Shown piece by piece: positions 42,590-52,719 of a stretch of 64,000 nt of DNA; positions within the stretch are counted from its first letter, which is position 1; every line of letters begins with the position of its first letter. The position numbers and the translations under genes were made by a program. This stretch comes from Aquilaria yunnanensis (taxonomy: Eukaryota; Streptophyta; Magnoliopsida; Malvales; Thymelaeaceae). The notes below the pieces were generated by a model. That model had not been told where the DNA came from and searched no databases. It saw only the letters and a program-made list of their open reading frames with translations. The stretch is taken from positions 57,418,501-57,482,500 of the forward strand of contig CM077593.1 in the NCBI GenBank assembly GCA_039654915.1. Direction: 5' to 3'.

Positions 42590-45086
42590 CTATTCGAGGT
42601 CCTGGGCACCTTCGGGATCCTCGGCATCTTCAGCTACCTCACCTTCGGCATCATCTTCCTTTGTAGCAACTGTTGGGCCTGAAGGTGGATTAGCTGGGAG
42701 ATTGATGAACTCTATCCTCGACCACTCCTAAGAAGGTTCATTGGGGATGTCCAGTGCCACCAGAAAGGAAAGGTTGAGGTCGGGAAATCTGGACAGAACT
42801 TGGTGATGAGCCAGGAAAAAATCATCCTGATAAAAGGACTTAGCTACATGGTTAGACTTATTCTTCTCCACATGCAAGTCCTCCAGTTCATTATTAAGGA
42901 TCTCGACCTCCCTCTCCAACTTCTTCCTTTTCTTCTTCCCCTTCCTCAGCTTGTCGACCTTGGCTTGGAGTTCGGAATTAAGAGAAAATGCCTTTGTGAG
43001 ATTAGCAACGACATCGTCTCTCTCATTTTGGAAAGCCTCATTCATTGAGGTCAAAGATATCACCTTCGATCTAAGGTCTGACATCTTCAGCAAAAAGTCC
43101 TGAATAAGCTCCCCTTGACTCTTCAGAACTTCTTCCCAAAGGTTGGCCATCTCTTCCTTGGTGATTTTATTAAGCTCACCATACTTGATGATAGAGCTGG
43201 CAAGGAGCTCCTTGGCCTTTGCCAAGGACTTCTCAGACCGACCTCAGATCGAAGACTCTTTCACTGCCCAAGCTCTGAAGTATCCATTATATGCCAAGAG
43301 CTGCAAAAGGGAAGGCAGAATGGGGATTAGAAACAGGTAAAAAACTTAGGAAATTTTGCTAAGTCCCAAAAGGTTCAAAAGCTAGCCTGGGCAGTGTGTT
43401 CACTCATCCTCATGGCAAGGGCCTCCTCATTCGGATGCTCCTCCGAGAGGGACTGGAAAATGGAGTTTGTCAGGATGCCCTTCGCCATCTGGGGAGCCAT
43501 TTTTTGGCTATCCTCAGAGAACAAGTCCATGTCCTCTGTGAAGGTCCAGAAAGGCTCCCTTGGCACTTTGTCCTTCAGGATCTTGGTATCCCGAAAGGCC
43601 CTCCTTCGAGCGTGCTCCACCACCCATTAAGCAGGTGCTTGCTCCTCTGAAAAATCATGCCGAAGTTGCATTAGCACGTTATCCCTTAGCCATTCATCTA
43701 TAAGGTCCAAAATACCAAAAATTCCCAAACTCATAGAAGAATGGCTAAGGGACAAACCTGGTGGAAGCTCGGCGTCGTCTCCCTCAGAGTCACTAAACTC
43801 AAGGGCCTCAGCAAGAACTTGCTTGCCTTTCCTCTTTTGGCGCTCCTCAAGCTCCTTGGCCGAAAGTCCCCCAACCGAGGTCCCTAAGATCTTCGTCGCA
43901 ATATGGGGACATAGGGGAGTCTAGCAGACGGTCAGTTCCGAAGGGGGATCAGTACGAACAGAGGTTTGATCCTGCACCTCCACATTGCCTTTGGGCAGAG
44001 GAGGAAGAGAGTCATCCCTGACTTTCTTTGACTTCGAAGCCGAGGATGGTCCCTTAGGCGCCTTCTTCCTCTGCAACGCTGCCTTCTTTCTCTGTTGCTC
44101 CCCCTTCTCTGCTTGACTGAAGAAGAGAAACTTTTAGAATCCAGCGGACTTATCACCCATCTCTGAGAAAAGAAGAACATTAGTGTAAGTATAGAATGAG
44201 ATATAGAAACAAATATGGGAAGAAACTTACTATCTTCAAGAGCCGGATACGTGAGTTCGCACCGAAAGAGCACTACCAACCATGGCCTTCTCCCATCAAA
44301 AGGAGGCTTCGGCATGTTCAGGTTGATAATGTGTCCCTTGATCACCCCCAGCTGCCAAAGGACCTCTTCGGTCATGATGTTCCATCTAATAGGAAAGGGG
44401 TACAAAGAACGCAGAGGGACCTCAGGATCCTAGTCCGCAACAGCCTGAATGTGGCTATCGAACTCCTAAAATTGGGCTTCTAACTCTAAGGTTAGTAGTT
44501 TACTGGGATCGACTACATCTATATCCAAAGTACCCAAGGCCCATTTGGTCGGCACATACTTCCACTTCTCATCGACCTTCAGAAAGAAGAACTTCTTTTG
44601 CCACCCTCACCAGCTATCCTTTGTCCCGAAGGTGAACGTGTACTTCTTGCTCCCAAATCCCTAAGGAAGCAAGAAGTAGAACCCACCATTCGGGATAGGG
44701 TGGAGTTTGTAATATTTCATGAAGAAAATGAAGTGGGGCTCTATCATGAAGACCCCACACATGCAAAGGAAGTCATTGAAATAAGAATAGGAGTTCGGAG
44801 GAAGTTGGTTCACGGCTACGCAATGGAACTGGCAAAAGTCTTAAACCATCTTCGGCAGAGGATACCGAAGTCCGGCCTTCAGCTGGGCCTGAAACACAGT
44901 AACCTCATCCAAATTATTCATATAACTAGGCATACCTGGACTAGGTAGCCTAGTGACAGCATAAGAAGGAAGGAAGAATTTGGCCGACCACTTTTGAACT
45001 TTCTCCGAAGTGCCGCAGCATGGATGAGAGTTGAAGGGAAGCTAGCCCTCAGGAATGGGATAGACCTTAGCTTGGGAAGCAAACAT
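42590..45086 (-). pseudogene. Antisense gene of Tat element D
   Basis: The start is at 45086 (MFASQAKVYPIPEG), with the stop at 42590-42592. It keeps FFLPSYAVTRLP, AQLKAGLRYPLPK, the FMKYYKLHPIPNGGF read-through, WALGTLDIDVVDP, ARRRAFRDTKILKDK and EDMDLFSEDS. The coiled coil ends with DDFFLAHHQVLSRFPDLNLSFL. Multiple stops are visible (for example near 45042, 44848, 44664, 44608, 44467 and 42729), several at codons that are tryptophan or arginine elsewhere. The coiled-coil exon is open over 165 codons (43225-42728). Confidence 0.7.
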
Positions 45087-45854
45087 GTTTGGAAAAAAGA
45101 AGTCTAACCTCGGGAAGGTGAAAGAAAAAGAATGGAGAAGGCAAACAAAAAATACGGAAGAACGACTTCGAAAAGGAGACTGACCTAGCTCAGAACAAGG
45201 AATGCACGTTAGAAGACCACCGCAAGTGTCGCCAGAAATCGCTCCACCGCTAGCACCGCCGCCGAAAAAAGAAGGAGACAAGAGGAAACTCGAGTGCAAA
45301 AGATAGTAAAAGAATAGAAGCATTGAAAAAACTGAGGAGGAAGGGTTTATATTGGCCAAAGGGGGCAGGCGAAGCGTTGCCATAATGATCCCTCGAAGGC
45401 GAAGAGACGTGACTGACGTAACAGACAGGACTGTTCACCGATCACCAGGTGAGACGTGTCACCTGACGCGGGATATGAGGGCACGCTTCCTGACAGCTAG
45501 CAGACCTATGCAAGTTTAGCCCAAAGTGACACGCCTATCCATTCAAGAAATGTGACGATTCACTGAGGCAACAAAAAATTAGGAGGGCAATATGCACTTC
45601 GTCCCGAAGATTAAAACTTTGGGAAAATCAAAAGCTCAGCCAAAAATGAGGAAGTACCGCTTGAATGATGACGGGACTACCTCGGCCTAAAGAGACATCT
45701 TTAGCTCAAGAGGTGCCCTCTTCCGAATAATGTAAGCTCGATCAAAAGTCCAGTCATATTAGTTGAGATAGTTGACACATCCCAAAAGTTCCGCGACATG
45801 CTTGTAAAGGCTCAAGCTCCGAAGATACAACTTCAGCTTCTCAAGGCGGGCATG
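45087..45854 (-). promoter_or_regulatory. Upstream region of antisense gene D
   Basis: A minus-strand TATAAA box lies at 45346-45351. The conserved CCTCGAAGGCGAA block is near 45391, TGACGTAA near 45414 and ACGTGTC at 45454-45460. The last bases hold a weak polypurine tract (AAGGCGGG) and CATG before the LTR. No protein gene. Confidence 0.5.
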
Positions 45855-46760
45855 TGATAGCCAAAGGCTATTGCACTTGGAGATTTCCCAAATTAGCTTG
45901 ATGGGTACCACCCTCGAGGAACACACATGAGCAACCTCGGGAAAAGGGGAAGCCCCCACCATCTTCGGTGTGAACACCACCCTACAACTGAAGGGGCAAT
46001 GTCCCTGAGATCTGATCACCTTGGCAAAGACCACCTTCAGTCAAGACCTAGCCCCGACCTTAACTATCCTCAGTAAGTGATTGGACCAGCCTCGGAAATG
46101 GCATGCACAACCACCCTCAGATGGGCGAGCCCAACAACTTCGGGAGTTTATATCCCCATCCTCGGTAAGGGTGAACATCTCCTAAGGGTGTCCCATTCTG
46201 TCGACAGACCTCACCTAACAACACTTGGTGGTAATGTCGGGCCAAAGGAGACCTACTGCTCCGAAGGAGTTCCATACGCCGAAGGATTCTAGCTTCCCGA
46301 AGAGGTCTTGTGGAGACACAACAAAAATTGTTAAGGAGCCTCTGACACAGAGACCTCGCACACGCCTCTGACACAGAGGCCTTGCACACGCCCCTGACCT
46401 CTGGCCAGAACGGCCTACGGCTAGTTGGAGATACTTATCTTCGAAGGTACGGACCACATCCAACCGTACGTGTGTCATGATCTGAGCGGGCTGTGTCAAA
46501 CGGCCTCCTTCCTACACCCTCCTATAAAAACTTGGGACTGACCTTGGTAAGCACAAGACATAGAATTCTCACTACTCTTTGCTTTCCATTTTCTGCTCCT
46601 TACTCCCCAAATACGAACTTGGGCGTCGGAGGTTCATCCCCCGGAAACACATTCCGGGGAGCTCCTAACCCTTGTTCTTCTAAGTGTTTCAGGCAACCTT
46701 ATACCAGAAGTCCCTCATTCAGGTCAGCATGTCATACGACGAGGATGCCACACGGTATCA
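45855..46760 (+). repeat. 3' LTR of Tat element D (906 bp)
   Basis: Starts TGATAGCC and ends GGTATCA. It has a TATAAAAA box at 46523-46530 and a downstream hairpin with eight pairs, CCCCGGAA (46639-46646) and TTCCGGGG (46652-46659). A 26-base segment is tandemly duplicated at 46341-46392. Confidence 0.8.
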
Positions 46761-47301
46761 GAAAATATAGATTACTAGTAGTGTGTCATCTTGTACGGAT
46801 TCAAAAACCTACTAAAAAAAATGTTATGACTAGCATGCCTAATAGGATGCATCTTAAGAGTAAGATTACTCCTTACTTAGCCATCCTAAACTAAGGGCTT
46901 TGTCCAATGGTTTTAATATTAGCATGAGATAAACTATCTTAGAAGAGGGAAAAAAAGTGACAACTATCCCTCATCCCAACCAGATTAAGATTTGTCCCCA
47001 ATTTCAAAATATAGATAAGAAGAATGAAGAAAAGATTACCTGAAATGATAGTTATTGAAAATGAAAAACCTAAAATAACTTAAACCAAAATAAAGAAAAT
47101 GCTGATAGTAAAACTAAAAGGCAAGATAAAAAGATCCACAAGTCCAATTGCTCTTTTGTACAGTCCTTCATCACTTATTAAGAATTAACAACCTATAAAG
47201 AAAAAAAAATAACAAAAATAAAATGACATTAATGTATAGTAGTTGTGATTATGGCTCACATCTTCTACTTGTTTTACGTCCAATAATGGCTTCAGCGCCT
47301 T
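46761..47301 (-). other. Non-coding 3' tail of Athila derivative H
   Basis: AT-rich with no ORF. A GGGGACAAATCTTAATCTGG-like stretch (minus strand, near 46998-46979) resembles the post-pol non-coding region of Athila elements, which supports the view that both flanks of the cysteine-rich ORF are Athila sequence. Confidence 0.4.
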
Positions 47302-47850
47302 CTATGAATCGGGGGTATGCTTCCCATCTAGTTTTCTTACAAACTGGCAAACAGGTTCATTTAAAGTCAGATTCCCAAGACTATAATGCTCTCGTTCCTT
47401 ATGAAAAATACTCCATAAACCAAGAAGTTCATGTTGCACTAATCCATATGAATGAGTCTCAAGATTCAATCGGATATCATCCAAAGATTCCTTATGCAGG
47501 TCATTCTTAATGAATTTTCTTATATCTTGTCGATTATTGGACATCATCCCTAAAGAATGACATTTAGTATCACAATTCCATCGACCACATTTGTGACAGA
47601 CACATAACCTTTTTGCTCTTCACTTTTTGGCATAAGCACTTTTGCCTAAGCCAGGCATGCAGGGCATAAATGCATCTAAAATTTCACCAGCCAAACGGAC
47701 CTTAGCTTCAATTAACCACCGAACATTTTCAGGAATGCCTTTGGGCATCAAAACTCTAAATCTTTCACATCTAGCTTGATAAATCCTTTTAAGAACATTT
47801 ATTGGGAGAAAAAGAAAGTATTTTTGAAAAGTAGGAAGAACAGAATCCAT
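47302..47850 (-). pseudogene. Cysteine-rich, basic ORF resembling plant-virus nucleic-acid-binding proteins
   Basis: One frame of 183 codons with a single internal TGA (47622-47620), starting at ATG 47850. Residues 1-70 are mostly helical-looking and rich in Arg and Leu. A GKSAYAKK basic run then leads (with the TGA inside the basic run) to a cysteine cluster: Cys83, 85, 88, 93 and 97, with His86 and His98. Arg/Lys-rich sequence directly before a small zinc-finger-like cluster is the layout of the cysteine-rich nucleic-acid-binding proteins of carlaviruses and vitiviruses (Betaflexiviridae, Viral_NABP family). The match is from memory of the motif, not a search. It sits where the Athila integrase core should be. 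An unrelated retrotransposon ORF is the main alternative. Confidence 0.35.
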
Positions 47851-47934
47851 TGGTGAGAAAAAATTGGGAGAGGAGAGAAAGAAATCAGTTATTATGGGAA
47901 ACTAGGATAACTGAGTTGAGAGCCATGGAGTACC

Positions 47935-48731
47935 ATATCCGCCACTTAATCGAGAATAAATGGATCCTACATTTTGACAATTTTCAAAATCTTCGTAGAA
48001 TGCATGTGCATCTTTAAACAAAGAGGGCCAGTGAAATCCAGACGGCAAAATCTTTACAGCTATTTTCTTTGACAAAAAATGCCCCCACACATTTCAAAAT
48101 GAGAAAATTCAATAACACTTTTTACCTTATCCTCAGGTATGCATCCCATAAATATCTGGTCAGGATAGTATTTGAAAAGATAATAGTCATCCCAATAAAA
48201 ATTTGTCACCTCATGTAGAAATTTCTTCTTATCTTGGATACTCCATTGAGCTGGTATCCGTCCTGTCACCAAAAAGTTGAAAATATTAGCAAACCAAGGT
48301 ACTGTAGTGACAAAGAATAAAAATTTGTCAGGAAAACAATAATTTATGGGTGCAGCCTTAATTATTGAATTCGTTGTCAGTCTTGACAAATAGTCAGCGA
48401 CAATATTTTTGGTGCCATTCTTATCCTTGATCACAATGTTGAATTCTTGGAGTAATTTGATCCAACGTATCAGCCTTGATTTAGCATCTTTCTTTGACAT
48501 TAGGCACTTCAATTCTTTAGGTAAGAGCTTCAACTTTATTGTGGGGATTTTATTTTGCTCCTTAACTTTTGGTTTCCAACATGTGTTTCTTTCTACCTCT
48601 TCAATGTGGTTTTTCACAAAAGTGTCAATGATGCAAACTTCCTCACTTTCATCTTTCTTTTCTACAGGTTGCTTAAGCAAATTAAAAACATTTAATTCTA
48701 ATGTCATATTCTCAAATGTCAGCTTTATCAA
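47935..48731 (-). pseudogene. Athila pol remnant: RNase H tail and integrase zinc finger, RT deleted
   Basis: A 223-codon open stretch (48731-48060) reads LLPKELK, then directly LMSKKDAKSRLIRWIKLLQEFN and NIVADYLSRL. These are the sequence before RT and the end of RNase H in Athila pol, so the whole RT is missing with the frame kept. The integrase N-terminus follows (HFEMCGGIFCQRK, then, after a shift, SGFHWPSLFKDA and CQNVGSI). The catalytic core is absent. Confidence 0.65.
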
Positions 48732-49057
48732 TCCATTTCTGCAATTAATGAATGCATTGGACGTCCTAAGATAACATGTATTGAATTCTTGATTTCCACT
48801 GGTGGTGTGTCCAAAATAATAAAATCCACAGGATAAATAAATTTATCAACTTGGACTAACACATCCTCAATGACTCCTCTTGGCACTTTCACTGATCTGT
48901 CAGCAAACAAAAGAGTTATTTCGGTTGGATTTAACTCACCTAAATTTAGTTTCTGGTAAACTGAATGCGGAAGTAAGTTTACACTAGCCCCAATTGGAAG
49001 TTGACTCATCATCTCATTCACAAGGATCAGGAATGTATTTTTTAACAACCTTACCAT
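48728..49057 (-). pseudogene. Athila protease remnant
   Basis: Shows GASVNLLPHSVYQKLNLGEL, LLFADRSVKVPRGVIEDVLV and FIILDTP, typical of the Athila protease region. Other Athila copies have DLGAS; here the sequence before GAS is LPI, so the catalytic aspartate is missing. It overlaps the next open stretch by a few bases in another frame. Confidence 0.6.
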
Positions 49058-49199
49058 TGTGGAGTGTAATGATTGACTTCACTTGATCCATGGTTTGACC
49101 TTTGGGATTTGGTTGTCGTTGAGAAGGAAATTTCCCTTTTCCTGAGCGTTGAGTGCAGATGCAATTTTTGAAAGAGTATATTTTAAATCAATCATAGTT

Positions 49200-50458
49200 C
49201 AGATTGTTTGAGCATTGATGGACTCTTGCTATTCAATGAATGAATGCAATGTTTCTTCAATATTTTTCCTAAAAGGAGGAACATATGGTGCATACCCTTG
49301 AGATTGTTGAAAATTTTGTTGGGTGTGCAAAGGTGGTTGTGAAGGTTGAGCATGATTATCATTTCTACAACTGAAATTTGGATGATTCCTACAACCAAGA
49401 TTGTAAGTTTGCGAGTATGGATTTTGGGTTGGTCTCTCGAAGTTATTCAATGCATTGACTTATTCATGGAGACATTCTTTGAAAATGGGCAAGGTTGGGC
49501 AATTGCTAGTGGAATGGTCGTTGGTCTCATAAATGTGACAAACAACTTCTTCAACAAATTTTGAATGACCAATTTTCTTGATTTCTAATTCCTTAACCTT
49601 TCTAGCTAAAGATGCTAACTTTACTTGAAGGTCATTATCTTCCTTAAGATGGTATATGTCTCCACTAGATGCAAGTGATTGAGTCTTACCTGGGGCCTCA
49701 TAAGTACCAGCGGTATCCCAATTCTGTGCATTCTTAGCTAGTAAGTCTAGGTAATTCATTGCCTCGTCAGGATCTTTATCCCCAAATGTTCCATTGCACA
49801 TCATTTCCACCATTTGCCTTTCCTTAGGTGTCAAACCTTCATAAAAATGTGAGACTATTCTCCATGTTTCAAAACCATGATGTGGGCATGTGTTAAGTAA
49901 ATCTTTGTATCTATCCCAACACTGGTAAAAAGTTTCTCCTGGTTTTTGTGTGAAAGTGGTAATTTACCTTTTGAAAGAATTTGTTCTGTGGGTAGGAATA
50001 TTTTTTTTCAAAAATTGTTGTTGCAATTCATCCCATGAATTGACGAAGCTTGACCTAAGTTTTTGTAGCCAAGTTTTAGCTTTATCTTTTAAAGAAAAAG
50101 GAAAAAGCTTAAGCCAGATGATGTTCATGCTACAGTTTAAGTTGTTATATGTGTGACAGACTTCCTCAAATTCTCTCAAATGCAAGTAAGGATTTTCTAA
50201 ATCAAAGGCTTGAAAAGTTGGTAAAATTTGAGTAATACCTGGCTTGAAGTTGAAGTTACATGCATCAGCAAGAAAAATTAGACATGATGGAGGGCTATTT
50301 CTTATGGGGTTTATGTGTTCTCTAAGTGTCGTAGGTTGATCTTGGTCATTATGAAGAGAATGGTTATCTTCTTGTTCATTTATGTGTTCAGTCATGTTTA
50401 AAGAAGATGAAGATTTGCTTACCAGTCTACTACTTGATGTATGTGACCAAACTTTCAT
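49200..50458 (-). pseudogene. Athila gag (frameshifted)
   Basis: Three pieces: 50458-49964 (HLREFEEVCHTYNN, then KLFPFSLKDKAKTWL), 49834-49460 (VEMMCNGTFGDKDPDEAMNYLDLLAKNAQNWDT, a hallmark block of Athila gag) and 49450-49200 (Gln/Pro/Asn-rich tail). The CHIYETNDHSTSNC stretch near 49520 fits a degenerate zinc knuckle. Stops and shifts separate the pieces. Confidence 0.75.
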
Positions 50459-50752
50459 GCATTAACAAAATAATAACAAGAAAAACAAATATCAATAACA
50501 AGTTAGGTAGGAGGCTCAGCCTTCCATACAATAAACAAAAGAGATAGGAGCCTCGGCCTTCCATTTAATAATAATAAGGAAAATAGTAAAAAGAAAGCAA
50601 TATGAAAATAAATAAATAAATAAAAGATAGGAGGCTCAGCCTGCCATATAATGAACAAAAATAAAATAAAACAAAATAAAAAGAACAAAAAGAAAGAAAA
50701 AAAATTAAACTTGTACTCTAATTTTACTTCCCCAGCAATGGTGCCAAAAGCT
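50459..50752 (-). other. Leader and primer-binding site of Athila derivative H
   Basis: The primer-binding site TGGCACCATTGCTGGGGA lies at 50746-50729 on the minus strand (tRNA-Asp-type site, as usual in Athila). The leader holds three imperfect copies, about 35 bases each, of a unit with GGAGGCTCAGCCTTCC, near 50510, 50545 and 50628. Each can fold as a short hairpin. Confidence 0.6.
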
Positions 50753-52250
50753 TGCTGCACTCTAGCAGTTGTAACCCAAGTGTAGGTTGTCACAAGTAAT
50801 AAAATCTTGAGAGTTCAAGTATCGAACCACAGGGAAGTGAATTAAGAAATACAAATGACCGATTTTTAATAGAGAAAGTTTTGGTGCAAGGTGTGAACAG
50901 GTGTAAATTAAAATTAAAATTCAATTGCAATAGCTAAGGTTAAGGGATCCACTTTTAGTATATCGGTGACGATTAATTTTAGCCCATCGTACTACTCAAT
51001 TGGTATCCACACATAAAGGAGGTCCCAACAAGGAATTTAGTTAGTATTAACTTTCATTGATCTTAAAATGCCAATGCTTGCTAATGGGTTTAAGTACCCA
51101 TCATGCCAACCTTTGTCTACAATAACTCAAGATTCCAATATAGCCGGTAGAGCCATGTTCTATAGAGGGAATCAAGTAGCATTTGTTCCAATGATTGACT
51201 ATGATGAATCATGACTCCCACTTAACAATGAGGGAAGTAAATAGGTCAAGGAAGAAAATACCGTTAACGTTGTGATCCATTCAAATCAATCATACCAAAA
51301 GCTTCACCCTTTCACCTTAGCAAAAGAAAGATTAGTTAGTCATTATAAAAGTAAACAACATGTAGAAAGATTAAATGAACATAGATTGAAAGATCAAGAG
51401 GAAGAACAATAACAAGAATGAAAAAACACTTGGACAGAGCTTCAGTATTAAAAACTAGCACAAAACTAAAGAAAAAAACATAAGGATGATACAATAACAT
51501 TAAGGAGGCCTAAGAAATGGCATGAATTCGTCCTCCCCCCCAAGGTGCCTACTTATAGAGTTTTTGGGGTGGGTGAAATGGTAAAATAGTAAAATGTTGG
51601 TAAATACAAATCAACAAAGGCGGGTTGAAACTTCTTTTAATTTTTTGACCATTGTAGACATCGAAATAGCTCTTCCTCAAAGAACTAAACTTGTAAATAT
51701 CTTCTTTAGCTTCCAATCAATAGCTTGCTCATTTAAATCAGACATTCGTAGCTCAAGTTATGATTTTTCTACCGAAATTGCTCTTTAACACAAGAAAGAA
51801 TGAATGGTCTCATCAATAATCAGATTTTGGCAATGAAAATAATCAAACTTGCTCACAGAATGAAGTAGAGTTAAAGATCTATTTGTTAGTTTTCAGATGA
51901 ATTTGGAATCACTCAGTTCCAACATCTACAGCCCTAGATATGATTTTTCTCGTGAAGGGCCGCCAAGTGATAATTTTACCTACATAAAAAAAAATTATTT
52001 AATATATATTTTAATATTAATGAACAGTAAACTGCATATGTACAGTAATATATGCCTATGACCAGTGAAATACGTGTATGAACAGTAAGTCAGTGAATAG
52101 TAACCTTGAATAGGAAAAATGTGTGTGAATAGTAAAAAACATGAATAGTAAGCCTATGAAAAAATGCTCAGAATATAGAAATTAATCATACTCAAAGTGT
52201 ATAATGATGATTTAAACTCTTAATAGCAATACTCTTATGAGTATTCATCA
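50753..52250 (-). repeat. 5' LTR of Athila derivative H (about 1.5 kb)
   Basis: On the minus strand it starts TGATGAATAC (52250) and ends GTGCAGCA (50753), next to the primer site. A cluster of AACAGTA/AATAGTA motifs lies at about 52018-52155. The left boundary is supported by the primer site. The right boundary is inferred from the TG start and the switch to Tat E sequence. Confidence 0.6.
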
Positions 52251-52719
52251 ACCACCTTCGGCAAACTTACAATCTTTTGTTCAACTACGCCCAACATATT
52301 CGATCATGTACTATCCCTGATGAAAATACTATCAAGGATTCAAAACCTTAGCCTTTTCTCTTTTAAGAGTTGTGAGTATTTTCCCAAGTGTTTTAGAATA
52401 GAATTCAAGCAAGGTTTTTGGGAAACTTGATATATACAAGAACACTTATGTATTTTCAAAATCAACCATATTCGGTTAACTTCCTTTGGTAAAGCTTGTA
52501 GAAGATCACTTAGGTACTTTCAGAATCAACCATATTTGGTTAACGTCCTTCGATAAAGCTTGTACAAGATCACTTACATATTTTTGGAATCAGCGATATT
52601 CGGTTAACGTCCTTCGATAAAGCTTCCTTCCTAACACTTTAGGCAGCTTAAGAGATCACCACATTTGGCTGATTTTTTTGTGGAGGCTTCTCATAATAAG
52701 GCTACTTCCTTGGAAATTT
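52251..52719 (-). repeat. Spacer of Tat element E with tandem repeats and hairpins
   Basis: Three tandem units of about 62 bases lie at about 52439-52624. Each has GATCACTTA..., then a dyad. AACC-ATATTC-GGTT (52464-52477) and AACC-ATATTT-GGTT (52528-52541) pair fully; the third has lost pairing (AGCG). Read on the element's own strand, the loops are GAATAT and AAATAT. No gene. Confidence 0.6.

Larger units (their letters stand above)
33183..46760 (+). mobile_element. Tat-type Ty3/gypsy element D, 5' truncated, interrupted by element F
   Basis: Starts inside reverse transcriptase and runs through RNase H, integrase, spacer, antisense gene and 3' LTR. Element F is inserted in the RNase H region with a 5-bp target duplication. 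The 5' LTR, gag and protease are missing. The sequence after its LTR belongs to Athila H. Confidence 0.85.
46761..52250 (-). mobile_element. Athila-type Ty3/gypsy derivative H (minus strand)
   Basis: On the minus strand, from right to left: 5' LTR, primer site TGGCACCATTGCTGGGGA, leader, Athila-type gag, protease remnant, RNase H tail, integrase zinc finger, an unrelated cysteine-rich ORF and a non-coding tail. RT and the integrase core are missing and no 3' LTR is present. The left end abuts the LTR of Tat D. Confidence 0.75.

Noticed and set aside
46761..47301. 3' LTR of Athila H
   Set aside because: No sequence matching 50753-52250 is present on this side; the region is non-coding tail only.
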